In this document: piece by piece, positions 11,045-23,656 of the stretch | Position numbering within the stretch: the stretch's first letter is position 1 | Layout of the letters: each line of letters opens with the position of its first letter | Source of the DNA: Puccinia triticina | Taxonomy: Eukaryota; Basidiomycota; Pucciniomycetes; Pucciniales; Pucciniaceae | NCBI RefSeq assembly: GCF_026914185.1 | Contig: NC_070567.1 | Location: forward strand, 4,986,001-5,050,000 | Direction: 5' to 3' | DNA length: 64,000 bases | The notes under the pieces: model-generated | The model's database searches: none | The model's input: only the letters and a program-made list of their open reading frames with translations | What the model was told of the DNA's origin: nothing | Position numbers and translations under genes: made by a program

Positions 11045-14000
11045 ATGGCTGACTCCGATAATGAATCTAGCGATTCCAACATTGGAGGAAAACCAACTAT
11101 GAAAGTGCCTACCTTCAACGGTGAAAACTTCGAGATCTGGGAGAAGAAGATTCGAATGGTTCTTGCAGAATACAATCTCGAGCACTTCATCGATGAACCC
11201 CCGCTGCCCAATATGACCAGAAGATCCAAAACGAAAGCACAAAAAGCAGCTAATCTTCTGTGTTCCAATCTGACCGATGGCGTGTTAAACACTATCGTGA
11301 AGAAAAATAACTCGAAGAATCCTTTCGAGTTATGGCAGATGTTCAAGTCGGTATACGCCTTGGGCTCCATACTTGCGAGCTACGAAGTCTGGGTGCAGTG
11401 GGAAGACACACAATTTCATGACGACATGGCCTCGTACATCGCAGGAATCGAGGAATGCTTGGCGAAGTTTGAATCCTTGTTGATCATTGTGCCGGATTTT
11501 GTTATATGCTGTAGCATCATCAGCCGCATCACTAAAAAGAGGCCGTTCCTCATGCAGAGCCTGTTTGGTGATCTTAACTCGCTCGGAAAGCCAAAATTCG
11601 TCATCAACAGACTCAGGGAAGTCGGCCGCTTTGAACGTTCAAGCAAGAGAAAGGCTCCTGAACCTAGCTTGGCAAACGGTACTACAACAGCTCTCGCGGC
11701 GGAAACAGTGAATAAGAAAAAGAAGGTTTACAACCCCATAAAATGTTACGGAGAGAAACATAATCCCGCCGCCAAGCACCCCGAGAGCGAATGCTGGACA
11801 GTTCACCCATCAAAATTTAAGGAGGCCATGGAAAAACGAAATGAGCAAAAACTAAACGGAGTGTCGTACCACACCACGACTCAGACCGATCGAACTCCAA
11901 TGAGCGACAACATTCGCCCCTTCTTCAGCTACCTGTCTAGCACCAAAGAACACCAGACGACAATTCTAGATTCTGGCGCCAGCAACCATATGCTGAACGG
12001 ATTTGGCTACTTTAAACAAACAAACCCAGTCAGTATTGAAATAGTCACGGGGAGTGGGCCAGGCGATCTAGTTGCAACAGCTCGAGGTGATGCAACTCTG
12101 CCTCTTGCAAACGGCGGCACTCTTACGCTGAAGGATGCGCTTTACGTCCCGAACCTCACGCGCAACCTTGTCTCACTAGTCCAGCTAATGAAATCGAAGG
12201 CTCTAATACAGCAAGGAGCGGACGGCTACGCAGTGAGAATAGACAGCGGCCAACCATTCGCAGTCGACGTCTCGAATGATCTCTTAGAAATCAAAGGAGT
12301 TCTGGATCCGGAAAACCTGATTGTTGGTCTCTTAACCGAAACGGCAAAACCACCGTCCGACTTTGTCAAATGGCATAACCGACTCAGTTACGCCGGATCT
12401 GCGAGGATTGCAGCTGCGGTATCAACACCCTTGGACCTGTCTAAGACACACGCCTGCGCCGCGTGCATGCAGGGTAAGGCAGTTCGCCTATCCTGTAAGA
12501 GCAACTTCAAGCCATCAAACGCTCCACTAGAAGTTATTCATGGCGACCTCGTTGGGCCAATCTCACCTCCAACCAACGGAAACGCTCGTTACTTCCTGAC
12601 ACTAGTTGACCAATACGCCGGCTACATACACTCCGTTATCCTGAAAGAGAAAAGTCAAGCAGCAGAGGCCATTGAAAACTTCCGAACTCTCTTCAAAAAA
12701 CAAACAGGCCACACAATGAAGAAGCTAGTTACAGACGGTGGCGGAGAATTCTGCAACAAGGACCTAGGTGCTATACTCAAAGAATCGGGAATTCAGCACA
12801 ACGTGGCACCCCCGTACACACCGCAAAACAACGGTCTAGCGGAGCGTGCCAACCGCACCTTGATCAACATGACCAGATGCATGATCATGCAGTCAAATGT
12901 GGCGCCAGAATGGTGGGGTGAGGCCGTTCAAATGGCGACCGCTACCACCAATTGCTTACCGTCTCTCTCAAAAAGCAAGAAGTGCCCAGTCGAGCTTCTA
13001 TTCAAAACGCCTCCAAACATGAACTACTTCAGGCCGTTTGGCTGCAGAGTGTGGGTCGTGAAACCAAAGCAGCACAGAGTGGAGAAATTTGGACCGATCT
13101 CATGGGAAGGCGTCTTAGTAGGGTACGAGAACGACTATTCCTCCTACAAGGTATTCCGACTTGAAGACAAGCAAGTATTCACGGACAAACACGCACACTT
13201 TGACAAGAGTGCTTTCCCGTCATGCGGAGCGCTTCGCCGGAATCAACTGGTAAAAAATGTTGATAGAATGCCCAATTTTGCTGCTGAAGCGGATCTGCTG
13301 TTTGAAGAAGACACAAACCCACCGACATCAGAACTCGCGGACTTCGACTCGGACAACACCAAAGATGAAAAGGAAAGAGAGGACATACTCAGCAAAATGA
13401 AAGCCGGCAGAACACGCTCAGTACCTGAGAGTGAAACCTCACCATGGGAGGATGACCTAACACCTCCCCCAAGAGAGATTATCGGAGCAATCGACAACCA
13501 AAACATCGTTGAAGGCAAGAGAGAAAGGAAGCAAGCCTATACAGTTACGGTTTCAATCGAACCAAAGAATCATAAGCAGGCGATGGCGGGACCTGAAAAC
13601 GAGCAATGGAAGGAGGCTGAAGAGCGTGAAATTGAAAACATGAAGAAGCATGAGGTTTGGATAGTCCGCGTTGGGGTCGAAACCAACGACCCAATTCCAT
13701 CCACGTGGGCTTACCGGAAAAAGCTTGGCTCCAAAAACCAAGTAATTGAATTCAAGGCAAGGATCTGCACTCAGGGCTTCAAGCAAACCCACGGGCTTAA
13801 CTTCGAGGCAAAATATGCGCCAACCGGAAAGCCGGCATTGCTCAGATTCCTGCTGTCCTTTGCTGTGAATAACGGTCTCCTCATTCATCAACTGGACGTC
13901 AGGAGCACCTTCCTGACCTGTCCACTAGAAGACAAGGTGACGCTCCTGCCCCCTCCTGGCCCGAACTGCCCCCCAAACTCGGTCTTAGAACTAAAAAAGG

Positions 14001-15283
14001 CAATCTACGGGCTGCGGCAAGCGCCGTTGGTGTGGTATAAGCGACTGTCAAAATATATGTTCACGCTAGGGTTCAAGGCTGCCCTGTCCGACCCTTGCGT
14101 TTTCTGGCGCACCACGGAAAGTGGAAAGCCGCTGACCTGGATCTTTGCGCACGTGGACGACTTGGTCATCATCAGTGCGGAACCAGAGGTATTCAAAGCG
14201 GAAATGGAAAGAGAATTTGAGATTAAGTACATGGGCCAGGCTGAATTCCTCCTTGGAATGAACATTGAGCAATTCAAAAATGGCTTGCAAATCAATCAAA
14301 CCCAATACATCAAACGCAAACTTCAAGAATTTGGTCTTGAAAACCTTCACCCCTTGTCCTGTCCGCTCAACCCAAGGGAATACCTCAAGAAAGCAACACC
14401 GACTGAAATCCAAGCATTTGCGGAAAAAGGGATAAGCTATAGGGCGCTAGTCGGCTCGCTCAACTACTTGAGCATTCTCACAAGACCGGATATTGCGTAC
14501 GCTATGAGCACCCTGTCACAGTTTCTAGAACACCCGGGAATCAAGCATTTCCAAGCGGCAGTCCAGGTCTTCCAATACCTCAAGGGAACAAAAGATGTCG
14601 GCCTAACCTATGGCAGGCAACAAAACTCAACTGTACAAGCCTTTGTTGACTCGGATTGGGGCAACTGCCCGGACACCCAGAGATCAACAACAGGTTTCGT
14701 CGTTCAGTCCGGAAACCACTTAATTAACTGGAAGTCTTCAAAGCAACCAACAGTGTCTCTCTTGACTACAAAAGCTGAGTACAAGGCCTTCTCGGACCTT
14801 GGACGCGATCTAGCCTGGATAGCCAACCTGGCCGATGAAATCACAATCTTTCCCGGCCTCAAGTCCATCAAAGTTCATATTGACAATTGCAGCGCTCTAG
14901 ACTTGGCAAAGAGCAAGACATCGCAGAACAGCTTCTGAACGAAGCATATGTCGATTCGTCTGCACTTTGTCAGAGAGCTAATTGCCGTCGGCCTAATAGT
15001 TGCAATCTACGTCAAGACCACCAACAACGCTGCAGATTTCCTCACTAAACCGACCGGCAGGACAGTCATCAAGAAGTCCCTTGCAAGCCTATCAGTCATC
15101 CGGATTCCAGGGCCTGCTTTGCATCTCGCGACTCGAAGCATGGGAGGCTGTGAAACTATACAGCTAGGTGAACGGCTATGCGCCCATAAATTGGGAAAGC
15201 GGCCGGGAGCTCAATCAGCTGTAGAATCTCGTAAGCAAAGCGAACCACCTTCCGCAGTCCAAAAACCAGCCGCGAGGTTGTAA
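11045..15283 (+). pseudogene. Copia gag-pol polyprotein with late nonsense codon
   Basis: The protein order is typical Copia: gag (about residues 1-230) with a degenerate zinc-knuckle-like Cys/His stretch; aspartic protease (DSGAS near residue 305); integrase with an HHCC-like zinc region (HNRLSY, CAACMQGK) and the D, D, E core (GDLVGP, VTDGGGEF, NNGLAER); reverse transcriptase (KAIYGLRQAP and the HVDD catalytic box, usually YVDD); and RNase H (VDSDWG, TKAEYKA). A TGA at 14936-14938 cuts the RNase H tail; the same frame continues to 15283, entering the LTR. Another oddity is RSTFLTC in the RT region, where NAFL-type words are usual. The copy is probably defective by this one codon. Confidence 0.92.
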
Positions 15284-15954
15284 AACTGACACATCACTCT
15301 GATGCATGCAGGTCCGAACCAAGCGAGCAGAAAAATAAGGTTAGTGGAAAGCCACAACCGCAAGACACTCGCAGACAGAATAACCGAAGCAAGCGCCAAA
15401 GGTAAGCGGCTGGTCTCTTTATCTGTTGAGCTGATCTAGATGTTGAGCTAACGCCGCATCCCATATCCTTTAGTCTCAATTGAGCAGGAAAAGACAGTAT
15501 GAACCGAATCCACTCAAAGAGTAGGAGAAACACTCGGTGAGTAGTTGCAAAAGCTGGAAAAGAGAAATAAAGAGGCTAAATGAAAATGAAACGTCGCAAT
15601 TCTTGTCTAGACGAGTTTGCCGCACTCATCCGCCGTTTCTCCCACGCTGAACAATAACTGGAAAAAAGGAAGGAAAACTTCCATCCAAGTAAGAACTAAT
15701 GTTCCCTCAAGACATAGATGAGAAAGAGCTAATGGTGCATTGATTCATGCTTGTACTCACCAGAAAAGAGAAAGGACACAGGACTTTTCTTTTCTACTTC
15801 TCTCATCTCTATAATCACCACTAGTAGACAGGGGTCAAGCTGCCTGCTCTTAGGTAATGATCTTTTCATTATTACTTTACTTTAAACAACAATGTACTTA
15901 GAGTAGAGAACAAGTCTAATGAAAAGAAAACTCTTGGTTGCTTGAAATCTTTCA
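15149..15954 (+). repeat. Copia 3' LTR
   Basis: Same length and ends as the 5' LTR. It is followed by the AAAAC target duplication and resumption of the satellite unit. Confidence 0.95.
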
Positions 15955-15959
15955 AAAAC

Positions 15960-16807
15960 CCCCTATAGCAGCTACAGGCTGATCAGTTTCCAAATATCAC
16001 TACTTTGGTAGTTTCTTGGTGTTTCTGCCACTATAACTCATCCCAGCGTGGGAATCCTTCTGCCAGAGGGTGACTAAAATTCTTAGAAGCCTCCAAAGTT
16101 GTATTGTGTACCTTTACTGACCACAAAACGCCCAAATGTAGCAGCTACAGTCTGATCAGTTCCCAAATATCACTACTTTGATAGTTTCTTGGTGTCTCTG
16201 CCACTATATGTCATCCCAGAGTGGGAATCCTTCTGCCAGATGGTGACCAAAATGTTTAAAAGCCCACAAATTTTAATTATGCACCTTTACTGAACACAAA
16301 ACCCCCAAATGTAGCAGCTACAGTCTGATCAGTTCCAAAATATCACTACTTTGATAGTTTCTTGGTGTTTCTGCCACTATATCTCATCCCAGCGTGGGAA
16401 TCCTTCTGCCATATGGTTATTAAAATATTTAAAAGCCCCCAAGTTTCATTATTTACCTTCACCATCCACAAAACCCCCAAATGTAGCAGCAGTCTGATCA
16501 GTTCCCAAAAATCACTACTTTGGTAGTTTTGTGGTGTTTCTGCCATTATATCGCATCTCAGCATGGGAATCCTTCTGCCATATGGTTACCAAAATGTTTA
16601 CAGGCCCCCAAAGATTCATCATGTTCCTTTAATGACCACAAAACTCCCAAATGTAGCAGCTACAGTCTGATCAGTTTCCAAATATAACACTTTGGTAGTT
16701 ACTTGGTGTTTCTGCCACTATATCTCATCCCAGCGTGGTGAATATTCCGCCATATGGTTACCAAAATTTTCACAAGCCCCCAAAGTTTCATTATGTACTT
16801 TTACTGA
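15960..16807 (+). repeat. Satellite array, continuation of left orientation
   Basis: About five more units in the same orientation as 8121-10175, continuing the array interrupted by Copia. The orientation flips near 16807, where a forward unit is cut after TTTTACTGACC and a reversed unit begins GGATGAGATCTAGTGGCAG. Confidence 0.88.
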
Positions 16808-19800
16808 CCGGATGAGATCTAGTGGCAGAAACACCCAGTCACTACCAAAGTAGTGATATTTGGAAACTGGTCAGACTGTAGCTGCTACATTTGGGGGTTT
16901 TGTGGTCAGTAAAGGTGAATAATGGAACTTTGGGGGCTGTAACATTTTGGTAACCGTACAGCAGAATAATTCTCACGCTGGGATGAGATATAGTGGCAGA
17001 AACACCAAGAAACTACCAAAGTAGTGATATTTGGGAACTGATTGGACTCTAGCTGCTACTTTTGGGGGTTTTGTGGTCAGTAAAGGTACATAATGAAATT
17101 TTGGGGGTTATAAACCTTTTGATCACCATCTGGCAGAAGGGTTCCCATGCTCGGGTGTGATATAGTGGCAGAAACACCAAGAAACTACCAAAGTAGTTAT
17201 ATTTGGGAACTGATCAGATGATCAGACTGTAGCTGCTATAGGGGTTTTTGTGGTAATTAAAGGTACATAATGAGACTTTGGGGGCCTCCTAACATTTTAG
17301 TATCCATATGGCAGGAGAACTCTCACGCTGGGATGAGATATTGTGGCAGAAACACCAAGAACTACCAAAGTAGTGATATTTGGGAACTGATCAGACTGTA
17401 GCTGATACATTTGGGGGTTTTGTGGTCAGTAAAGTTACATAATGATAACCATATGGCAGAAGGATTCCCACGCTGGGATCAGATATAGTGGCAGAAGCAC
17501 CAAGAAACTACCAAAGTAGGGATATTCGCAAACTGATCAGACTGTAGCTGCCATGGGGGGTTTTGTGGTAAGTAAAGGTACATAATGAAACTTTGAGGAC
17601 TTCTTAACATTTCAGTAACCATATGGCAGGATTATTCTCACGCTGGGATGAGATATAGTGGCAGAAACACCAAAAAACTACCAAAGTAGTGATATTTGGG
17701 AACTGATCAGACTGTAGCTGCTATAGGGGGTTTTGTGGTAAGTAAAGGTACATAATGAAACTTTGAGGACTTCTTAACATTTTAGGAACCATATGGCAGA
17801 AGAAATCTCACGCTGGGATGAGATATAGTGGCAGAAAAAACAAGAAACTACCAAAGTAGTGACATTTGGGAACTGATCAGACTGTAGCTGCTACATTTGG
17901 GGGTTTTGTGGTGAGTAGAGGTACATAATGAAACTTTGGGGGCTTCTAAACATTTTGGTCACCATCTGGCAGAGGTATTCCCACACTGGGATGAGTTGTT
18001 GTGGCAGAAACAACAAGAAACTACCAAAGTAGTGATATTTGGAAACTGATCAAACTGTAGCTGCTACATTTGGGGGTTTTTTGGTTGGTACAGGTAGATA
18101 ATGAAGCTTTGGGGCTTCTAAATATTTTAGTAACCATATGGCAGAAGGATTCCCACGCTGGGATGAGATATAGCAACAAAGGGTAGTTACGTTACGTTGT
18201 GTTATCCGCGCAATTTTGGTAACATAACTATCCCTGTTATCCGGGCCCCCCCATTACTTTACTAGCCACAGGGACATTTCAGGCCCCGCGCGTAACGTAA
18301 CGGGCCTCATTTTTGACGCCCGTTATCGCTTTATCCCCCGGATAACGCAATAACGGACCATTTGCTGCTTTTTTAGCCTCATTTTTTGCCTGTTCTCAGG
18401 GGCTCCGCGCGCCCAGATAACGCAACGAGCATAAAAAAAGGGCTTCATATGGTGCGCTAACGTAATCGCACCGCCGTTACGTGTAACGTGTAGATAACGG
18501 GAAAATCTGTTACGTTACCGTTATCTACGTGTTACGCGTGGCGTAACTACCCTTTGTTGGATATAGTGGCAGAAACACCAAGAAACTACCAAAGTAGTGA
18601 TATTTGGGAACTGATCAGACTGTAGCTGCTACATTTGGGGGTTTTGTGGTCAGTAAAGGTACATAATGATCCTTTGTGGGCTTGTAACCATTTTGGTCAC
18701 CATCTGGCAGAAGGATTCCCACTCTGGGATGAGATAGCGTGGCAGAAACACCAAGAAACTGCCAAAGTGGTGATATTTGGGAAGTGATCAGACTGTAGCT
18801 GCTACATTTGGGGGTTTTGTGGTCAGTGAAGGTACATAATGAAACTTTGGGGGCTTGTCAACATTTTGGTATCCATATGGCAGAAGGATTCTCACTCTGG
18901 GATGAGATATAGTGGCAGAAACACCAAGAAACTGCCAAAGTAGTGATATTTTGGAACTGATCAGACTGTAGTTGCTACATTTGGGGGTTTTGTCGTTGGT
19001 AAAGGTAAATAATGAAACTTTGGGGGCTTGTCAAAATTTTAGTAACCCTCCGGCAGAAGGATTCTCACGCTGGGATGAGATATAGTGGCAGAAACACCAA
19101 GAAACTACCAAAGTAGTGATATTTGGAAACTGATCAGCCTGTAGCTGCTATAGGGGGTTTTGTGGTAAGTAAAGGTACCTAATGAAACTTTGAGGGCTTC
19201 TTAAAATTTTAGTAACCATATGGCAGAAGAACTCTCAGGCTGGGATGAGATATTGTGACAGAAACACCAAGAAACTATCAAAGTAGTGATATTTGGGAAC
19301 TGATCAGACTGTAGCTGCTACATTTGGGGGTTTTGTGGTGACTAAAGGTACATAATGAAACTTTGTGGGCTTGTAACCATTTTGGTCACCCTCAGGGCGG
19401 AGGATTCCCGCTCTGGGATGATATATAGTGGCAGAAACACCAAGAAACTACCAAAGTTGTGATATTTGGAAACTGATCAGACTGTCGGTGCTATATTAGG
19501 GGGTTTTGTGGTCAGTAAAGGTACATAATGAAAATTTGGGGGATTTTCAACATTTTGGTCACCATCTGGAAGAAGGATTCCCAGGCTGGGATGAGATGTA
19601 GTGGCAGAAACACCAAGAAACTACCAAAGTAGTGATATTTGGGAACTGATCCGACTGTAGCTGCTACATTTGGGGGTTTTGTGGTCAGTAAAGTTACATA
19701 ATGAAACTTTGGGGGCTTTTAAACATTTTTGTCACCATCTGACAGAAGGATTCCCACACTGTGATGGGATATGTGGCAGAAACACCAAGAAACTACCAAA

Positions 19801-20370
19801 GTAATGATATCTGGGAACTGATCAGACTGTAGCTGCTACATTTGGGGGTTTTGTGGTCAGTCAAGGTACATGATGAATCTTTGGGGGCTTGTAAACATTT
19901 TGGTAACCATATGGCAGAAGGATTCCCACGCTGGGATGAGATATAGTGGCAGAAACACCAAGAAACTACTAAAGTGGTCTACCAAAGTAGTGATATTTGG
20001 GAACTGATCAGACTGTAGCTGCCACATTTGGGGGTATTGTGATCAGTAAAGGTACATAGTGAAACTTTGGGGGCTTGTAAAAATATTGTTAACCATATGG
20101 CAGAATAATTCTCACGCTGGGATGAGATATAGTGGCAGAAACACCAAGAAACTACCAAAGTAGTGATATTTGGAAACTGATCAGACTGTAGCTGCTACAT
20201 TTGGGGGTTTTGCGGTAAGTAAAGGTACATAATGAAACTTTGGTGGCTTTTCAACATTTTGGTAAAAATATCTTGGAAGAATTCCCACGCTGGGATGAGA
20301 TATAGTGGCAGAAACACCAAGAAACTACCAAAGTAGTGATATTTGGCAACTGATCAGATTGCAGCTGCTG
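16808..20370 (-). repeat. Satellite array, right arm, reverse orientation
   Basis: About eighteen units reading as the complement of the left array: GTGGCAGAAACACCAAGAAA, ACTACCAAAGTAGTGATAT, CTGATCAGACTGTAGCTGC, GGGGGTTTTGTGGTCAGTAA. One palindromic element is inserted at 18174-18559. No gene is visible. Confidence 0.9.
18174..18559. mobile_element. Palindromic element with CAACAAAGGG ends (family member 1)
   Basis: Ends CAACAAAGGGTAGTTACG and its complement; GATATAG is duplicated at 18167-18173 and 18560-18566. The satellite consensus GAGATATAGTGGC is restored when the element is removed. The 386-bp body is built from GTTACG/CGTAAC-like words on both strands and encodes nothing recognisable. 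Confidence 0.85.
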
Positions 20371-21003
20371 CAAAATGGATTTGACCCCAAACACAATATT
20401 TCTGGGTTTCATATGCAGAACAGTTTTCCAATGAAATTTTATGTTGAAATATTCCTCATTAATCCGTGGTTCATAACAAAAGTAGATTAAAAAAAGAACC
20501 TGACAAAAATATGCTAAACCATGGTAAACTAATCCCAACAAGTCCATCTATGCATGTAGCACTTCAAGTATGATGTGCAATATCTTCAGGAAGTTCAACC
20601 AACCAAATTAACAATGCGTGCAGGATGGTATCATGAGAGAGGTCAGGGATCAATGTTTTTCCTTTTTTGAAAAAAAGTAGATTTGGAGACTTCTGATAAC
20701 ATCAATTGTTAAAGTAAAAAAAAACAAGAAAAAAATCTCAGACCCTTCAGCCACTATGGATTAATCCTAAAATTTGCATTGTCTTTTTTTCATGAAGAAT
20801 TGAAAGGTGTATGTAGAAATTTATGAATGTTATCAGGCAAAAAAAAAAAATCCTGTGGCTTGAAGCTAACACAGGGGGAAGGAGAGAGATTATAGAAGAG
20901 TATTAAGGAGACATGGAACACAGAAAAAGGTATCAAGAGGAATAAAAAAAATTGATCAATATAAATTGATCAATGTACACTATATTGATCAATATACAAC
21001 ATC
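20371..21003. other. CACTA right arm, non-satellite part
   Basis: Complement of the left arm 7507-8120, ending in TTGATCAATATA words before the terminal repeat. No gene is visible. Confidence 0.75.
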
Positions 21004-21030
21004 GCAAATTCATCCATCTTGGTAGTGTAC

Positions 21031-21576
21031 ACAGCGGGACTACCCCGTGTGAATTGGAATCGCAACAATGACGCGACAGTAGCCGTGGCGTTGTGCAATG
21101 CGGGAGGATGCACTTGTGACTACAAGTGCCCGTGTCGCACCTGTTCCACTGACTGGGACGTGCCCAGTCACTAGCCCGGCTTCCCCATGCACCGGTGACC
21201 CAGAGAGGACTTGAGTGTCCTGCCTGCGTCACCGGGTGCGTCACAAGAACACTAGTGCTCCGAAATTAGACGGTTGACCCTGGCTGTGCCACCGCTGACA
21301 CCCAGCAGTAGTGTAACCCCCTCCCTGGGGGCCCAGCCACGGTTCACACCCACAGGTTTGACTTCAACGGTTGTTTTTGAGCAGTGGAGCCCTTTTCGGG
21401 GGGCTCCAGGTTTGTTTGAGGTTTATAAAGAGAACGATCCGTGCCGCCCTGGCTGGCCCGCCTGCTCAACCCAATGTTCAAGTCTTCTCCGCCTGGAACC
21501 TCTCCCTACCCTTGAGGGCCAGAGCCTTGTCACCTCCCCTCTGACTTTGCGGCAATGATATGAACATGAACATGCC
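21031..21576. other. GC-richer stretch of unknown content
   Basis: Contains short inverted words such as GACTGGGACGTGCCCAGTC and an open frame at 21274-21558 (+, 94 residues, Pro/Thr-rich). That frame has no recognisable motif and is not supported as a gene. The sequence would continue into 24158 onward if the Gypsy insertion were absent. Confidence 0.35.
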
Positions 21577-21581
21577 TCCCC

Positions 21582-21831
21582 TGTAAGGACTCGAAGTGAG
21601 AGTCCTTCACTGTCCGGTACTCGTGGCTCAGAAGTGGAACTAGGAGGCTCGGGGGCAGAGTTTCTAGTTCACGGGGCTATGTATTGCAAAAGGGGGAACG
21701 AGCTAGCCGGGAGAGATGGATGAAGGTGGATCTCTGCTGGCTAGGAAGTGGAAGGGAGCACAGACTAAATATTTATCTGTGACATGTCTACATCTTAGTT
21801 TGTGAAACCCGGCAGAAGGTGGGGCTTCACA
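21582..21831 (-). repeat. Gypsy 3' LTR
   Basis: On the plus strand it runs TGTAAGGACTCGAAG to GGGGCTTCACA. It differs from the other LTR at about two positions, so insertion is very recent. Confidence 0.93.
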
Positions 21832-21841
21832 GTCTCCCCTC

Positions 21842-23656
21842 CTATAAAAAAATGAGAGGGGAAGTTAAAAGGAAACAGATAAGAAGGAAGGACAGTTTGG
21901 GGAAGATTTCAGGAGTGGGAGTAGTGGCAAGGAGGAGGATTTCATAGTTTGAGAGAAGGGAGGCGGTCTGGGCAGGAAGGACGGGGAGGGGGAGGCGCGT
22001 GGTGCAGCTGGTAGATGGCTCAGAGGGTGTCAGTGAGGTCAAAGAAGTGGGAGAAGCTGGTATTGATCTAATTGGCAAAGGCACTGGGGAGCTGGATGGG
22101 TTCAGAGAAGTCGGCGAGGGTAGGGAGGGACTCGAGTGAGTGCGGGTCAGCACCAATGATCCCAGGGAAGCAGGACAACTGTGCTGGTGGCTAGAGCAGG
22201 AGGTCTTCGAAGGCGAGGAGTGTGTCATGGTCGTCATGGTGGGGATGGTTGAATCTGTGGAAGAGCAGGGGTACTTGCTAAAGTCCGAGCGTCCTGAGAG
22301 AGAGATTATAGACGATTGGGGAGGGGCAGAGATGGAGGGCACATGGGATGGTTCGCGGAGTGAGGAGGTTGGCAAAGATGAATTCAAGGAAATAGGAGGG
22401 TCGGGATGGGTGCTAGCAAGGGAGGCAGATGATGCAGCCAAGTGCAGTCCTGGCTTTGTGCTTTGGGCTGCAGGAGAGGCTGAAAACACGCTTGGGGCCA
22501 ATGGGGAGGAGAAGGGCGAGCGTGGCAGGGAGCTACAGGAGGCCGAGTGCTGTGAACGGGGCAGGGCACATGCCAGTTGTGCTGATTGAGGTTGGGGCAA
22601 GGTAGAAAGGTGGGTACAGGCGCTGGGCGGCGAGCAGTTTGAGATTGGCGGTGTTGGGTTCCAGAAAGTTTGACGTGTCAAGATCGGTTGGAGGGTGCGT
22701 TTGCGAGTGGTCGGGTCAGCGCGAGACGTAAGCAGTGGGCTTCTCAATGCTTTCGCGCTATCTGCTGGTAAGATGGGGACAAGGCCCCGTTCAATTGAGT
22801 AGCGTAAGGAGCAGGTTGCTAGAGTAGTAGGCAAGGAGATGTTTGATGGGGTTCCTGTCCGCGGATGGCGTTTGGGCGGCCTAGAAGAGGTGGTAGCGAG
22901 TTGATGAGTAGGCTGGGGGATCATCGGGTAGGCTGGCAAGGTCTTATGAGGAAGTAGGCCAGGGCTTTTGGGCATATTTGGAGGTGGTGGTAAGGTTGTA
23001 CTTGGTGATGTGGTTGGTGAGGATGGTCGGAAGGGGAGAGGCATTGGCGGGTTGTAACCGGTGGGGGTAGCACCAACGGGCAGTGGCTGAGATTCAGGAG
23101 CGGAGGAGGCCAAAGGCACAGTTTTTGAAGCAACGGTCAGCGACAACCAAGGATTGGATCGCTCCTTTTTAAAAACATGTTCGAACGGGCTAAGCCCAGT
23201 GGTAAGGTTTATTGCCGAGTTGATCGCAAATGTTAGGGCTGCTAGAGTTTCCAGCCACTTGGTTTGGCGCTTGGCTGTGAAGTTTTGTAAAATTTCCTTG
23301 ACAGTCCTTCCACGCTTCTTGGTCCCGTTGTTAGCTTGTGGAGAGGCCGACAATATGTGAATTCGCACTCCATACTGGTTCAAAAGTGTTGCGGAGAATC
23401 GAGATGTCCAAATTTTGTCCATGTCGCATATCAAGGTTGATGGAGCTCCAAATGTGGTCACCCAGCTGTCAAAGAAGCGGCTGGCTGTTTTTTCAGCTGT
23501 CTCGGTATGTAGGACTGGAATGATCTTAGTGAACCCCAAAAGCCTGCAGACGCAGGTAAGGATTGTGTCAAATTCACCGATTGAGGGAAGCGGGCCTATG
23601 AAATCCAAGGTCAGGATTGTGAGGGGTGTTGTCATTGAGGAGGTCGCCGAGGTCAA
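21842..23656 (-). pseudogene. Gypsy integrase-core fragment with Ser/Pro-rich tail
   Basis: The first third resembles a retroviral-type integrase core: first Asp in LDFIGPLPS, second Asp in LICDMDKIW, then the helix region ending SPFEHVFKKE. The segment that normally carries the catalytic Glu (HPQTDGQTER type) reads SASPQANNGTKKRGRTV, so the Glu appears lost. The remaining 400 residues are Ser/Thr/Pro-rich low-complexity sequence. No zinc-binding N-terminus, RT or gag is attached. Probably non-functional and moved in trans. Confidence 0.8.

Larger units (their letters stand above)
10176..15954 (+). mobile_element. Ty1/Copia LTR retrotransposon
   Basis: Two 806-bp LTRs bound a single polyprotein frame, with AAAAC duplicated at 10171-10175 and 15955-15959. 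A purine-rich GCATGGGAGG tract precedes the right LTR. No convincing primer-binding site was recognised. It sits in the satellite array of the CACTA element. Confidence 0.95.
2950..21027. mobile_element. Giant non-autonomous CACTA-type element with palindromic satellite body
   Basis: The ends are perfect 24-bp inverted repeats (2950-2973 and 21004-21027) beginning CACTACCAAGATGG. Both flanks carry TAC (2947-2949 and 21028-21030), the 3-bp duplication typical of CACTA elements. Inside each end is a matching arm of about 0.6 kb containing repeated TTGATCAATATA words. Next come tandem repeats of about 172 bp running in one orientation up to about 16807 and in the other from 16808. Removing the MULE, Copia and palindromic insertions leaves about 7.4 kb with arms of about 3.5 and 3.8 kb. 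No CACTA transposase was found, so movement would need a partner element. The superfamily call rests on the ends and the duplication only. Confidence 0.8.

Noticed and set aside
21274..21558. 94-residue gene beside the CACTA element
   Set aside because: No motif, no splice context, and the surrounding sequence is repeat-like.
22140..22589. 149-residue plus-strand frame
   Set aside because: Antisense shadow of the Ser/Pro-rich tail of the Gypsy fragment.
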